From Betaproteobacteria bacterium (GTDB lineage: Bacteria; Pseudomonadota; Gammaproteobacteria; Burkholderiales; Casimicrobiaceae), in the NCBI GenBank assembly GCA_029884335.1, contig JAOUIA010000005.1:1-64000 (forward strand): 64,000 nucleotides of DNA, read 5' to 3'. The translations under genes were made by a program, and so were the position numbers. Below the pieces are notes generated by a model, which did no database searches, had not been told where the DNA came from, and saw only the letters and a program-made list of their open reading frames with translations. Of the stretch, positions 10,614 through 19,627 are shown in pieces; within the stretch, counting starts at the first letter, position 1, and each line of letters opens with the position of its first letter.

Positions 10614-11381
10614 TCAAACGCGCCCCGCGGCGTAGAGCGCGCGGACGCGCTCGAGGTCCTCGGGCGTGTCGACGCCGGGCGCGGGCGTGCCTTGCGTCAC
10701 CTCGACGACGATGCGCTCACCGTGCCACATCGCGCGCAGCTGCTCGAGCGCCTCGCAGCGCTCGATCGGCGCCGGGGGCAGCGTCGGGAAGCGCAGCAGG
10801 AAGTCGACGCGATACGCGTACAGGCCATAGTGCCGGTAGACCGGAAGGCCGGCGGGCAGCGCGACGGGCCGGCCCGCCGCGTAGGCGTCGCGCGCCCAGG
10901 GAATCGTCGCGCGGCTGAAGTACAGGGCGTTGCGCCGCGCGTCGAGAACGACTTTCACCACGTTCGGATTGAACGCCTCCTCGACGTCGTCGATCGCGTG
11001 GCAGGCGGTGGCAATGGCGGCGTCCGGCCGCGACGCGAGCAGCTGGGCGGTGCGGTCGATCAGCGCGGGCGCCAGCAGCGGCTCGTCGCCCTGCACGTTG
11101 ACGACGATCGCCTCGCGCGGAAGGCCGAGCAGCGCGGCCGCCTCGGCGAGCCGGTCGGTGCCGGTCGGATGGTCGTCGCGGGTGAGCACCGCCTCGACGC
11201 CGTGCGCGCGCGCGGCGGCCTCGATGCGCGCGTCGTCGGTGGCGATCACCACCCGCGCCGCGCGGCTGCGTTTCGCGTTCTCGGCCACGCGCACCACCAT
11301 CGGCTTGCCCGCGATGTCGGCGAGCGGCTTGCCGGGCAGGCGCGTGGACGCGTGCCGCGCCGGAATGAGGACCGTGAACAT
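10614..11381 (-). CDS. kdsB: 3-deoxy-manno-octulosonate cytidylyltransferase
   Basis: A 255-residue protein that makes CMP-Kdo from CTP and Kdo for the lipopolysaccharide inner core. The nucleotide-binding opening [17 protein letters not shown] is at residues 7-23. VIATDD follows, and VNVQGDEPL near 94 contributes the metal site. It lies 8 bp after the Trm112 gene and downstream of lpxK, so lipid A 4'-phosphorylation and Kdo activation are encoded together. Confidence 0.97.
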   Translation of the reverse strand: MFTVLIPARHASTRLPGKPLADIAGKPMVVRVAENAKRSRAARVVIATDDARIEAAARAHGVEAVLTRDDHPTGTDRLAEAAALLGLPREAIVVNVQGDEPLLAPALIDRTAQLLASRPDAAIATACHAIDDVEEAFNPNVVKVVLDARRNALYFSRATIPWARDAYAAGRPVALPAGLPVYRHYGLYAYRVDFLLRFPTLPPAPIERCEALEQLRAMWHGERIVVEVTQGTPAPGVDTPEDLERVRALYAAGRV

Positions 11382-11389
11382 CGCGCACC

Positions 11390-11581
11390 CTACTTGCGCA
11401 ACGCTTCGGCTTCCTCGGGGGTCAGCTTGCGCGCCTCGTCCTCCAGCAGCACCGGGATGCCGTCGCGGATCGGGTAGGCGAGGCGCGCCGACGCGCTGAC
11501 GAGCTCCCCGCGCTCCCGATCGAAGACCAGCGGGCCCTTGGTGACCGGGCAGACGAGGATTTCAAGCAGCTTGGCGTCCAT
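11390..11581 (-). CDS. Trm112 family small protein
   Basis: A 63-residue protein of the Trm112/YcaR family: [18 protein letters not shown] at the start, then [20 protein letters not shown]. In bacteria these are small zinc-ribbon-like proteins, usually encoded between lpxK and kdsB as here. Only one cysteine is present, so a full zinc site is not expected. The start overlaps the end of lpxK by 20 bp. Its role is not well defined; partnership with methyltransferases is known for eukaryotic and archaeal relatives. Confidence 0.9.
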   Translation of the reverse strand: MDAKLLEILVCPVTKGPLVFDRERGELVSASARLAYPIRDGIPVLLEDEARKLTPEEAEALRK

Positions 11582-12584
11582 CGAGTCTTTCCAGCACGAG
11601 CGCGGCCAGCGCGGGGTCGATCCTGGCCCGGATGTCGAGCGCGTGGCAGCGCTCGTCCGCGAAGGCAGCGCATTTTACCGCGTCCTTCGCGGTCATCACG
11701 ACGACCTCGGCGCCGGGAAGGGCGAGATCCGCCGGCACGAAGCGGTGGTGGTCGGGAAACGCGTGCGGCACCGCGTCCACGCCGAGGCTCGCGAGCAGCG
11801 CGAAGAAGCGCCGCGGGTTGCCGATGCCGGCGACCGCGTGCACGCGCCGGCCCCGCCACGCCGCCGGGTCGACCGCCCTGTGCGGGTCCGCGAGGTTGCG
11901 CCAGCCGGCCGCCTCGTGCGTCATCGCGGTGTCGCGCGCGCCGTGCGGCGCCGGTGCGCGCGCGGCCGACGCGTCGACCAGCCGCACGACGGCGTCGACC
12001 TCGTCCAGGCGCGCGGCAGGCTCGCGCAGCGGGCCCGCGGGCAGCAGCATGCCGTTGCCGAGGCCGCGCGAGCCGTCGACGACCGCGATCTCGACGTCGC
12101 GCGCGAGCGCGTAGTGCTGCAGGCCGTCGTCGCACACGACGACGTCGCACGCGGGGTGCGCGGCGAGGAGCGCGCGCGCCGCCGCGGCCCGGTCGCGACC
12201 GACGAACGTCGGGTGACCGCTCGCGGCCAGCAGCAGCGGCTCGTCGCCGACGACGGCCGCCTCGTCGCCCGTTCTCACCTCGCGCGCGCCATCCGGCGAA
12301 CCGCCGTAGCCCCGGCTCACCAGCCCCGGATGGCGTCCGGCCGCGGCGAGCGCGTGCGCGAGGGCGATGACCAGCGGCGTCTTGCCGGCGCCGCCGGCGG
12401 TGACGTTGCCCACCACGACGACCGGGACGGGAACCCGCTGCGGGCGCATGACGCCAGCGCGGTAGAGGAAGCGCCGCAGCGCGACGAGCGCACGGAATAG
12501 CCACGACAGCGGCGCCAGCGCGGCCGCGAGGGGCGTGACGCGCGGCGCGTACCAGGCGGCGAGCAGCCGGTCGTGGATGCCCAC
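11562..12584 (-). CDS. lpxK: Tetraacyldisaccharide 4'-kinase
   Basis: A 340-residue inner-membrane-associated kinase that phosphorylates the 4' position of the lipid A disaccharide precursor. It has an N-terminal hydrophobic anchor ([23 protein letters not shown]). The P-loop [16 protein letters not shown] is near residue 58 and the LpxK hallmark [15 protein letters not shown] near 155. It starts at GTG 12584, 23 bp after exbD. Confidence 0.96.
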   Translation of the reverse strand: MGIHDRLLAAWYAPRVTPLAAALAPLSWLFRALVALRRFLYRAGVMRPQRVPVPVVVVGNVTAGGAGKTPLVIALAHALAAAGRHPGLVSRGYGGSPDGAREVRTGDEAAVVGDEPLLLAASGHPTFVGRDRAAAARALLAAHPACDVVVCDDGLQHYALARDVEIAVVDGSRGLGNGMLLPAGPLREPAARLDEVDAVVRLVDASAARAPAPHGARDTAMTHEAAGWRNLADPHRAVDPAAWRGRRVHAVAGIGNPRRFFALLASLGVDAVPHAFPDHHRFVPADLALPGAEVVVMTAKDAVKCAAFADERCHALDIRARIDPALAALVLERLDGRQAA

Positions 12585-12607
12585 TGGACTGCGCGCCGCG
12601 CGGCGCC

Positions 12608-13036
12608 CTACTTTCCCGGCGTCGCGGGCGCCTGCGTCGCGAACGTGATGTGGACGAGGCCGGCGGCACGCGCGGCCTCCATCACGTGGATCACCGACTG
12701 GTGCGTGGCATTGGCGTCGGCGTTGATCACGATGATCGGGTCCTTCGCATCGCCCGCCGCGCGCCGCAGCTGGTCCGCCATCGCGGGGACCGAGGTGAAC
12801 GTGAAGACGCCGCGGTCGATCACGTAGCGGCCCTGCGCGTCGATGCCGACGTTGACTTCCTTCGGCCGCTGCTTCGCCTGGTCGGCCTCCGCCTCGGGCA
12901 GCGTGATCGACAGCTCCTTCACGCGCTGGTAGGTCGTCGTCACCATGAGGAAGATCAGGATGACGAGCAGCACGTCGATCAGCGGGATGAAGTTGATCTC
13001 CGGCTCCTCCCGCGAGGCGTTGCGGCGCAGGTTCAT
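12608..13036 (-). CDS. exbD: ExbD/TolR family biopolymer transport protein
   Basis: A 142-residue single-pass protein. The short cytoplasmic N-terminus MNLRRNASREEPEINFIPL leads into a helix containing IDVLLVILIFLMV, whose Asp is the proton-relay residue of the ExbB-ExbD/TolQ-TolR motor. The rest is periplasmic. It pairs with the ExbB protein 78 bp upstream. In this operon setting (lpxK, kdsB) the pair is often annotated as ExbBD without a dedicated TonB, so a TonB- or Tol-like envelope role is likely. Confidence 0.93.
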   Translation of the reverse strand: MNLRRNASREEPEINFIPLIDVLLVILIFLMVTTTYQRVKELSITLPEAEADQAKQRPKEVNVGIDAQGRYVIDRGVFTFTSVPAMADQLRRAAGDAKDPIIVINADANATHQSVIHVMEAARAAGLVHITFATQAPATPGK

Positions 13037-13048
13037 GTCAGTGGCGCA

Positions 13049-13107
13049 GGGCCGCCCCGGGCTGCTGACCGGCCCCCCGGGGCGGCGAACGCAGTGAGCG
13101 TGGGGGT
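13049..13107. repeat. Intercistronic GC palindrome, copy 2
   Basis: Fills the exbB-exbD gap. GGCCCCCCGGGGCGGCGAAC is followed by GCAGTGAGCGTGGGGG. Read on the minus strand it gives CCCCCACGCT...TTCGCCGCCCC, matching the words of the lrgA-lrgB repeat at 1453-1506. Its position between two genes of one operon suggests an mRNA-level role rather than termination. Confidence 0.6.
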
Positions 13108-13114
13108 CGTTGCA

Positions 13115-13720
13115 TCACTTGCGCTCGCCGTGGGCGAAGTCCACCAGCTTGATCGCCTGCTGCTCCATCTCGATCACCAGCGCGTCGACCTTGGCGCGGA
13201 AGTGGCGGTAGAACATGAGCGCGGGGATCGCGACGATGATGCCCATCGCCGTGTTGTACAGCGCGATCGAGATGCCGTGGGCGAGCTGGATCGGGTTGCT
13301 GCCGGACGCGGACTGCGAACCGAAGATCTCGATCATCCCGACGACGGTGCCCAGCAGGCCGAGCAGCGGTGCCGCGGCGGCGATGGTGCCCAGCGTGGTG
13401 AGGAAGCGGTCGAGTTCGTGCGTCACCACCCGGCCGACCTCCTCGATCGCCTCCTTCATCACCGGCCGCGGCGCCTTCACGTTGGCGAGCCCGGCGGCGA
13501 GGATGCGCCCCAGCGGGCCGCGTGCCGCGGTCCTCTGCAGCAGCTCAGGGGTCGCGCCCGCCTGGCGGAACTCGGCAAGCACCTGGTCGACCATGTTCGC
13601 GGGCGCGACGACGCTCTGGCGCAGCGTCCACAGGCGCTCGAGGATCAGCGCCAGCGCGACGATCGACGCCACGATCAGCGGCCAGATCGGCCAGCCGGCG
13701 GCCTGGATGATGGACCACAC
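13115..13720 (-). CDS. exbB: MotA/TolQ/ExbB proton channel family protein
   Basis: A 201-residue protein. The GTG at 13720 is preferred to a TTG 48 bp further upstream. GGAG precedes it, and the protein then begins MWSIIQAAGWPIWPLIVAS, as related proteins do. Three membrane helices are visible: near 5-25, around LGTIAAAAPLLGLLGTVVGMI near 120, and LYNTAMGIIVAIPALMFY near 160. The last two form the proton channel with the ExbD helix. First gene of the operon running down to the glycosyltransferase. Confidence 0.93.
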   Translation of the reverse strand: MWSIIQAAGWPIWPLIVASIVALALILERLWTLRQSVVAPANMVDQVLAEFRQAGATPELLQRTAARGPLGRILAAGLANVKAPRPVMKEAIEEVGRVVTHELDRFLTTLGTIAAAAPLLGLLGTVVGMIEIFGSQSASGSNPIQLAHGISIALYNTAMGIIVAIPALMFYRHFRAKVDALVIEMEQQAIKLVDFAHGERK

Positions 13721-13806
13721 GTGAATTGCGCTCCGATAGCGGAAAAGCCCGCGCGAATGGTGCCTCAAGGGCGCCTTGCGGGCAAGGCGAGCCCGTCGGG
13801 CCTCGC

Positions 13807-14628
13807 CTACCGTCTGGCGCGCCGCCGCGGCGGGCCCTCCGCGAGCGTCGCCGCGATCGCTGCCCCGGCGAGCACGATCGCCCAGGACACGAAGATCCAG
13901 ACCAGGAACAGCGGCAGCGCGGCCAGCGCGCCGTAGACGTGCTCGTAGGTCGGCACGTGGGCCACGTAGAGCACGAAGCCGAACTTGGCGGCCTCGAACA
14001 GCAGCGCGGCGGCGAGCCCGCCCGCGACGCTCGCGCCGATCGGCACGCGGCGCGCGGGCAGCACCGTGTAGAGGATCGCGAACAGGACCGTCGCCAGCCC
14101 GATCGACAGCGGGCCGCGCAGGAGCGACACCGCCGGCTCGACGAACGGCGCCGCGGCGAGCGAGCGCTCGAGCAGCCAGTTGACCGACCAGACGGCCGCG
14201 CCGATCGACAGCGGGCCGAGGATCGCGCCGAGCGCCACGACGGCGGCACGCCGCAGTCGCGAGAAGCGCCGCTCGATGCCCCAGATCGCGTTGATCTCGC
14301 GCTCGACGGTGGCGATCGCCATCACCGCCGTGACCACGACCAGCGCGATGCTCACGCCCTGGAGCTCGGCGGCGCGCGCCGTGAACTCCTCGAGATGGGG
14401 GCGGACGGCCACGCCGGCGCCGGGGATCAGGTGACGCACGAGGAAGCGCTCGAGCGACGAGATCCAGCGCTCGAACAGCGGGTAGCGCGCGACGTACACG
14501 AGCGCGACCGTCATCAGCGGCACGAGGCCGAGGATCGTCGTGAACGACAGCGCAGCGGCGGTCCGTGCGAGCCCGACGCCGGACAGGCGGCGGATCACGC
14601 CGGCGACGAACGCGACGGGAGCGGCCAA
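13807..14628 (-). CDS. YihY/BrkB family inner membrane protein
   Basis: A 273-residue protein with six hydrophobic segments. It has the family's opening block TAAALSFTTILGLVPLMTVALVY near residue 20 and the inter-helix block near 120 (EREINAIWGIERRFSRLRRA). Formerly called RNase BN, the family is now regarded as transporters or unknown. The start used is TTG at 14628; a GTG at 14598 is equally possible. A basic C-terminus (RRRARR) ends it. No functional partner is evident; it lies upstream of the exbB operon on the same strand. Confidence 0.85.
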   Translation of the reverse strand: MAAPVAFVAGVIRRLSGVGLARTAAALSFTTILGLVPLMTVALVYVARYPLFERWISSLERFLVRHLIPGAGVAVRPHLEEFTARAAELQGVSIALVVVTAVMAIATVEREINAIWGIERRFSRLRRAAVVALGAILGPLSIGAAVWSVNWLLERSLAAAPFVEPAVSLLRGPLSIGLATVLFAILYTVLPARRVPIGASVAGGLAAALLFEAAKFGFVLYVAHVPTYEHVYGALAALPLFLVWIFVSWAIVLAGAAIAATLAEGPPRRRARR

Positions 14629-14884
14629 GGGGTCAGGGAATCGCTGCGCAACCCGCGGAAGCGCGCCCCGAAGGGCAGCCGAGCGAACTGCACGTGGCGG
14701 CTTGCGGACAGTTCTTCATGCGAGGCGGCGCGCGCCGTGAGGTCACGCAGGGATTCCCTGCCGGGGACGGGTCGCGTGGGCCGGTGATTATCGCACCGGC
14801 GTGTCGGGCGCCCCCTCCCGGTGTAAGGTGCGCTAGCGGGCCGCGACTGACGTCCGCACCGGCGTGCGAAGGAGGCAGGCGGCG

Positions 14885-15436
14885 ATGGGCGGGACGGGAA
14901 CGACGGAGACTGCAGTGCTCGGCGGGGGCTGCTTCTGGTGCCTCGACGCCGTGTTCCGGGACCTCGAAGGCGTGATCGGGGTCGCGTCGGGCTACGCGGG
15001 AGGCCAGGTCGCCGGCCCGAGCTACGAGGCGGTGTGCACAGGCCGAACGGGGCACGCGGAGGTCGTGCGCGTGACCTTCGACCCCGCGCGCCTTCCCTTC
15101 GACGACCTGCTGCGCGTGTTCTTCGCCATCCACGACCCGACGACGCGGGACCGGCAGGGCAACGACGTCGGCACGCAGTACCGCTCGGCGATCTTCTGCC
15201 GCACGCCGGCGCAGCGCGAGGCCGCGCTGCGCGTGGTGCGCGAGCTCGAGGACGCGCGCGCGTTCGGCGCGCCGATCGTCACCGAGATCGCCGGCGACGC
15301 GCCGTTCTACCCGGCCGAGGGCCACCACCAGGACTACTTCGAGCGCAATCCCGCGCAGCCGTACTGCATGTACGTCGTCGCGCCGAAGCTCGCGAAGTTC
15401 CGCAAGTCGTTCCGCGACCGGCTGAAGCAGCGCTGA
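14885..15436 (+). CDS. msrA: Peptide-methionine (S)-S-oxide reductase
   Basis: A 183-residue protein from the ATG at 14885, which follows GGAGG by 9 bases; a GTG seven codons upstream is less likely because it would precede that site. The active-site GGGCFWCLDAVF is near residue 13. Later family blocks are VASGYAGG, TGHAEVVRVTFDP, FFAIHDPTT, GTQYRSAIF and AEGHHQDYF. It reduces methionine-S-sulfoxide in proteins using thioredoxin. No msrB is fused or adjacent. It is convergent with the MFS gene. Confidence 0.96.
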   Translation: MGGTGTTETAVLGGGCFWCLDAVFRDLEGVIGVASGYAGGQVAGPSYEAVCTGRTGHAEVVRVTFDPARLPFDDLLRVFFAIHDPTTRDRQGNDVGTQYRSAIFCRTPAQREAALRVVRELEDARAFGAPIVTEIAGDAPFYPAEGHHQDYFERNPAQPYCMYVVAPKLAKFRKSFRDRLKQR

Positions 15437-15458
15437 GGCCGCCGCCGCGCGGCGCCGT

Positions 15459-16616
15459 TCAGCGCCTCCTCGCCGCGATGCCGCCCAGGCCGAGGAAGAC
15501 GCCCACCGAAGCGAAGACGGGCACCAGCCCCACGGTGGTGCCGAGCGCGCCGAACACCAGCGGGACGCTCACCGCCATTGTCTGGATCAGCGACATGCGC
15601 AGTCCCACCGTCTCGCCGACGCGGCCGGGCGGCGCGTGCTCGTGGAGCTGCGACATCACGACGGGCTGGCCGATGCCGAGCCCCAGCCCGAGGACGAAGG
15701 AGAGCGCGGCCAGCGCGAGCGTGCTCGCGGTGAACGGGAGCGCGAGATAGACCGCGGCCGCGACGAACAGGGCGACGCGCAGGACGCCCATCGGCGCCCA
15801 CCCGGCGCCGAACCACGGCACGGCCAGGCGGACCACGAACGTCGCCGCCGCGAACGCCGCGAGGATCGCGCCGATCTCGGAGGCCGCGAGCCCGATGCGC
15901 GTGCCGTAGATCGGAATGAACACCGTGTGGAGGTCCCAGCCGAGCGCGAACAGCGCGTTCAGCGCGAACAGGCGGCGCAGCACCGGATGGCGCAGGAGGT
16001 CGAACATGCCCGTCGGCCGGGCCTCCTCGTCGTGCGCGCGGGGCGCGGGCAGGCGCACCAGGCGTCGCGCGAGCGCGGCGAGCGCGAGAGCGGGCAGCAC
16101 CGCGAGCAGCGCGAAGGCCGCGCGGAACCCCAGGTGGTCGATGGCGAAGCCCGCGATCAGCGGGCCCGCGAACCCCGACACCGAGAAGCCCAGCGCGTAC
16201 CAGCTGTAGTTGGCGGCGCGCTCGTCCGCCTCCCCGAGGTCGCCCACGGCCCGCTGCGCCGGCACCTGGAAGAGCATGAACGACACTCCCGCCAGCAGCG
16301 ACGCCGCGAACAGCGCGGGCAGTCCCGGCCACACTGCCGGCAGCAGCATCGCCGCAATGCCTCCCGCGGTACCCCAGAGCATGGGCCGGCGCACGCCGGC
16401 GCGGTCGGCGAGCCGCCCCGCGTGGATGGCGAGCAGCATCGGCAGCAGGGCGAACAGCGCCATCAGCAGGCCCACCAGCGCGGCAGACGCGCCGCGCGCC
16501 AGCGCATCGAGCGACACCGCCACGCGGGCGCCGGACAGCAGCACGTGGTTGGCGATGCCGACCGCCATCAGCGCGGCCAGCGTCCGGTCGGGGTACCACT
16601 CCCTGGAGCGGCTCAC
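15459..16616 (-). CDS. MFS transporter, 12 helices
   Basis: A 385-residue protein starting at GTG 16616, with two six-helix halves. The loop 2-3 signature appears as GRLADRAGVRRPMLWGT near residue 65. There is a charged central loop (RRLVRLPAPRAHDEEARPTG) near 195. LGLGLGIGQPVVMSQLHEHAPPGRVGETVGLR near 315 is typical of drug/metabolite efflux members. The substrate cannot be assigned. It stands alone between msrA and the SWIB gene. Confidence 0.85.
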   Translation of the reverse strand: MSRSREWYPDRTLAALMAVGIANHVLLSGARVAVSLDALARGASAALVGLLMALFALLPMLLAIHAGRLADRAGVRRPMLWGTAGGIAAMLLPAVWPGLPALFAASLLAGVSFMLFQVPAQRAVGDLGEADERAANYSWYALGFSVSGFAGPLIAGFAIDHLGFRAAFALLAVLPALALAALARRLVRLPAPRAHDEEARPTGMFDLLRHPVLRRLFALNALFALGWDLHTVFIPIYGTRIGLAASEIGAILAAFAAATFVVRLAVPWFGAGWAPMGVLRVALFVAAAVYLALPFTASTLALAALSFVLGLGLGIGQPVVMSQLHEHAPPGRVGETVGLRMSLIQTMAVSVPLVFGALGTTVGLVPVFASVGVFLGLGGIAARRR

Positions 16617-16883
16617 CGAGCGGGCCGCTGGTCGCGCCAGCCCGCGGCGGCAACGGTCATCGCCCTGTATTCGGCAAGGCTCCGCTCCGGCGCGTTGCGC
16701 GCGCTCGGCGGCGCGGCGTGCGCGGTGCGGATCCTTGCCGGGCGGAACATGGCCATCGTTGCGCGGAGTGCGGGGCAGGGGGCGATTCTAGCGTGCGATC
16801 GCGGCTCGTCCCGGGGCAGGTGCGAGCCGCCCGCAGGGCGCGCATCACGTTGCCTTGCGCGCAACACTTGGCTTCCCCCTATG

Positions 16884-16907
16884 AAAAAACCCTCGCGGAG
16901 GGGCTTT
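16884..16907 (-). terminator. Possible intrinsic terminator or leader hairpin
   Basis: A 5-bp GC stem (CCCTC/GAGGG) with a GCG loop. On the minus strand it is followed by six T residues, a terminator pattern, although no minus-strand gene ends nearby. On the plus strand it is followed only by CTTTCTC and lies just upstream of the probable SWIB promoter, so it may insulate that promoter. Confidence 0.4.
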
Positions 16908-16926
16908 CTCCAGAGTGCGATTGGGG

Positions 16927-16932
16927 TATAGT
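16927..16932 (+). promoter_or_regulatory. Candidate -10 element (TATAGT) for the SWIB gene
   Basis: TATAGT matches the sigma-70 -10 consensus at five of six positions and lies about 95 bases before the start codon. No good -35 hexamer is visible at 16-18 bp. Confidence 0.4.
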
Positions 16933-17027
16933 CCGACGCGATGGAGCAGGTGGCACCCCGGACAGGAGGGTCTGCTTCAGAAAGCACGGTTGCCGTCACG
17001 CGCACCCCAATCCAGGAAGGAGATTCA

Positions 17028-17438
17028 ATGGCTACTGCCAAGAAAGCTGCGAAGAAAGCCCCGGCCAAGAAGCCCGCCGCGAAGAAGCCCGCCGCGAAGA
17101 AGCCTGCCACGAAGAAGGCGCCGGCGAAGAAGGCGGCGACGAAGAAGGCACCGGCGAAGAAGGCCGCCGCGAAGAAGCCCGCCGCGAAGCGCAAGCCGAA
17201 CGCAGCGTTCATGAAGGCGTTGACGCCGTCCGCCGCGCTCGCGGCGATCGTCGGGTCGAACCCGCTGCCGCGCACCGAAGTCACCAAGAGGATCTGGGAC
17301 TACATCAAGAAGAACAAGCTGCAGGACGCGGTCAACCGCCGCATGATCAACGCCGACGAGAAGCTCCGCTCCGTCCTCGGCAAGGCGAAGGTCTCGATGT
17401 TCGAGATGACCAAGCTCGTCTCGTCGCAGCTGAAGTAG
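17028..17438 (+). CDS. SWIB/MDM2-domain protein with histone H1-like lysine-rich N-terminus
   Basis: A 136-residue protein from the ATG at 17028, preceded by GGAAGGAG. An earlier in-frame ATG lacks a site and would precede the repeat without similarity. Residues 3-58 are low-complexity Lys/Ala/Pro repeats of the AAKKAPAKK type, like histone H1 tails and bacterial H1-like proteins. Residues 60-136 are a SWIB domain (PSAALAAIVGSNPLPRTEV, then RIWDYIKKNKLQD, ending MFEMTKLVSSQL). Such proteins occur in many betaproteobacteria and chlamydiae and are thought to bind and compact DNA. A strong terminator follows, so it is a single-gene unit. Confidence 0.92.
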   Translation: MATAKKAAKKAPAKKPAAKKPAAKKPATKKAPAKKAATKKAPAKKAAAKKPAAKRKPNAAFMKALTPSAALAAIVGSNPLPRTEVTKRIWDYIKKNKLQDAVNRRMINADEKLRSVLGKAKVSMFEMTKLVSSQLK

Positions 17439-17476
17439 GTCGCGCGCCGCGCAAGCGGCGAACCGCGGAATCCGGG

Positions 17477-17508
17477 CGGCCGGGCAGCGATGCCCGGCCG
17501 TCTTGCTT
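17477..17508 (+). terminator. Intrinsic terminator after the SWIB gene
   Basis: A perfect 10-bp stem (CGGCCGGGCA / TGCCCGGCCG) with a GCGA tetraloop, followed by TCTTGCTT. It lies about 40 bp after the stop codon. Confidence 0.8.
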
Positions 17509-17596
17509 GGCGCGGGCGTCGGAGTCGCCCGGTGGCAAGCACGCGATGGCGCGCGTGCCCGCGAGCGGCGCGTCCCCCAACGCAAGGGAGGGAGGG

Positions 17597-18109
17597 ATGG
17601 CAAGGCTGCTGCGCGGCGCACTGCACGCTGCGTTCTGCGCATCGCTGCTGGCGGCGGCGTCGAGCGGCGGCGCCGAGGTGCTTCGCGTCTGGGAAGGCGG
17701 AGTCGGGTCGTGCACTCCTCCCGGGTCGCTGCTCGGGCGCGCATGGGAGTTCCTGGGCAGCGCCCTGCGCTACCAGGTGTACGTCGATCCGTCGACGATC
17801 GCCCAACGCGACGGGAAGGTCGAGCTGTGGCTGCTGCTCAGCTTCTCGTACCACGTGCCGTCGGAGGGGGACTCGACGATGGGCTCGCTCATGCAGCGCA
17901 TGCGCATCGACTGCGCCGCGCGATCGTTCCAGCTCGACGAGGAGCACGAGTTCTCGCTCCCCATGGGCGGGGGCTGCTATCTCGGCGGCATCGGTTCGTT
18001 CTGGGGCGGCCGCGCATTGCGGCGGCGATACCCTCCGGGCTGGAACGAGAGCATCCTCGCCGCAACGCCGGAGGCGCTCGCCGCGAATCGCGTGTGCGGG
18101 GCCCAGTGA
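17597..18109 (+). CDS. Secreted protein resembling surface-adhesin E-like family
   Basis: A 170-residue protein beginning right after GGAGGG at ATG 17597. The N-terminal signal peptide is MARLLRGALHAAFCASLLAAA, cut near SSGGAEV. The mature part contains YQVYVDPSTIAQRDGKVELWLLLSF near 58, then MRIDCAARSFQLDEEHEFSL near 107. This order (DPSTI, a voiced W strand, then a Cys-containing strand) is that of the adhesin-E-like family of small exported proteins. Four cysteines remain in the mature chain, enough for two disulfides. Its role is unknown and its neighbours are unrelated. Confidence 0.6.
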   Translation: MARLLRGALHAAFCASLLAAASSGGAEVLRVWEGGVGSCTPPGSLLGRAWEFLGSALRYQVYVDPSTIAQRDGKVELWLLLSFSYHVPSEGDSTMGSLMQRMRIDCAARSFQLDEEHEFSLPMGGGCYLGGIGSFWGGRALRRRYPPGWNESILAATPEALAANRVCGAQ

Positions 18110-18122
18110 CGCCGGCCCGGAC

Positions 18123-18740
18123 TCAGTTCCCCGCCGCCAGCCCGCGCACGACGGCAGGCCGCTGCCCGACGGCGTCGAGCCAGCGCGCGAGGTTCGGCAT
18201 CCCGCCGGCGCGCTCGACCAGCTTGCGGCGCAGCGCCACGATCGGGAACAGCGCCACGTCCGCCACCGAGTACTCCCCCGCCAGCGCGTCGCGGCCGGCG
18301 AGCTGCGCGTCGGCGACGCGCAGGTGCGCGATCAGCCTCTCCTCGTACCACTGCACGTTGGCCGGCGACTTCTCGGGCACCACGGCGGAGTGGTAGTACA
18401 CCGCGCCCGACGCGCCCGCGCAGTCGGTGACCGCGAAGAACAGCCACTGCAGCGCTTCGGCACGCGCGCGGGGGTCCGCGGGCAGCAGCCTCCCGGCCTT
18501 CTCGGCGAGGTAGAGCAGGATCGCGCCGGACTGCGCGATCGCCAGCGGCGCGCCGCCGGGACCGTCGGAGTCGACGAGCACGGGGATCATGCCCGCGGGG
18601 TTGAGGCGCAGGAACGCCTCCTGCCGCTGCTCGCCCTTCGTGAGGTCGACGCGGTGCACGCGAAAGGGCAGTGCGCACTCCTCGAGCATGATCGCCGCGC
18701 GCTGGCCGTTGGACGTCTGGAACGTGTAGAGGTCGAGCAC
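18123..18740 (-). CDS. Glutathione S-transferase family protein
   Basis: A 205-residue protein from GTG 18740, preceded by AGGGG. It has a thioredoxin-like N-terminal domain: MLDLYTFQTSNGQRAAIMLEE, then FRVHRVDLTKGEQRQEAFLRLNPAGMIPVL near 30-60, where the cis-Pro binds glutathione. SGAILLYLAEKAGRLLP follows. The C-terminal half is helical (RDALAGEYSVADVALFPIVA). It resembles YfcG/Ure2-like GSTs. It lies 5 bp after htpX on the same strand and is probably cotranscribed. Its substrate is unknown. Confidence 0.88.
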   Translation of the reverse strand: MLDLYTFQTSNGQRAAIMLEECALPFRVHRVDLTKGEQRQEAFLRLNPAGMIPVLVDSDGPGGAPLAIAQSGAILLYLAEKAGRLLPADPRARAEALQWLFFAVTDCAGASGAVYYHSAVVPEKSPANVQWYEERLIAHLRVADAQLAGRDALAGEYSVADVALFPIVALRRKLVERAGGMPNLARWLDAVGQRPAVVRGLAAGN

Positions 18741-18745
18741 GGGCG

Positions 18746-19627
18746 CTACCCCTGGCGCGCGCCCTGCAGCGCGGCGATGCGCTGCTCGATCGGCGGGTGC
18801 GTCGAGAACAGCGCCATGACTGCCGACTTGTCGGTGATGCCGAGCGTCTTGATGCCCGCGGGCAGCGAGGCCTCCTCGGCGACCGCGCCGAGCCGCTTGA
18901 GCGCGTTGACCATCGGCGCGGGCGAGCCCAGGTAGTCCGCGGCGCCCCGGTCGGCCCGGAACTCGCGCTGGCGCGAGAACCACGCGACGATGATCGAGGC
19001 GATGAGGCCGAAGAGGATCTCGCAGACGATGACCGTGACGTAGAAGCCGGGGCCCATGCCGCGCTCGGTGCGGAACACGACCTTGTCGACGATCGAGCCG
19101 ACCACGCGCGCCAGGAACACGACGAACGTGTTCACCACGCCCTGGATCAGCGTCATGGTCACCATGTCGCCGTTGGCGACGTGCGCCACCTCGTGGCCGA
19201 GCACCGCCTCGACCTCCTCCTTGTTCATCGTCTGCAGCAGGCCGGTGGAGACCGCGACCAGCGCCGAGTTCTTGAACGCGCCGGTGGCGAAGGCGTTGGG
19301 CGGGCCTTCGTACATCGCCACCTCGGGCATGCCGATGTTCGCGCGGTCGGCGAGGCGCTTGACCGTGGCGACCAGCCAGGCCTCGACCTCGTCGCGCGGC
19401 TGGTCGATCACCCGCGCGCCGGTCGACCACTTCGCCATCGGCTTGCTCACCAGCAGCGAGATGATCGCGCCGGTGAAGCCGACGACCAGCGAGAAAGCGA
19501 GCAGCGACCCGTAGTTGAGGCCCGTGGCGCCGTACACCGCGCGGTCGAGGCCGAACACGCGCAGCACGACCGACAGCACGACCAGCACGGCGAGGTTGGT
19601 GGCGAGGAAGAGGACGATGCGTTTCAT
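18746..19627 (-). CDS. htpX: Membrane zinc metalloprotease HtpX
   Basis: A 293-residue protein of the M48 family from ATG 19627. A TTG 13 codons earlier is possible but weaker. Two N-terminal helices ([23 protein letters not shown] and a second near 35-57) precede the zinc site HEVAH in [18 protein letters not shown] near 140. Two more helices follow, and the third zinc ligand region is in [12 protein letters not shown]. It degrades misfolded inner-membrane proteins with FtsH and is often stress-induced, though no heat-shock promoter is evident here. Confidence 0.95.
   Translation of the reverse strand: MKRIVLFLATNLAVLVVLSVVLRVFGLDRAVYGATGLNYGSLLAFSLVVGFTGAIISLLVSKPMAKWSTGARVIDQPRDEVEAWLVATVKRLADRANIGMPEVAMYEGPPNAFATGAFKNSALVAVSTGLLQTMNKEEVEAVLGHEVAHVANGDMVTMTLIQGVVNTFVVFLARVVGSIVDKVVFRTERGMGPGFYVTVIVCEILFGLIASIIVAWFSRQREFRADRGAADYLGSPAPMVNALKRLGAVAEEASLPAGIKTLGITDKSAVMALFSTHPPIEQRIAALQGARQG

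Larger units (their letters stand above)
16617..17027. other. Divergent intergenic region, MFS gene / SWIB gene
   Basis: About 410 bases without a convincing gene. It contains a CCCTC-GCG-GAGGG hairpin flanked by AAAAAA at 16884-16907, a TATAGT hexamer at 16927-16932, and a leader of about 90 bases running to the SWIB start. Confidence 0.5.
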
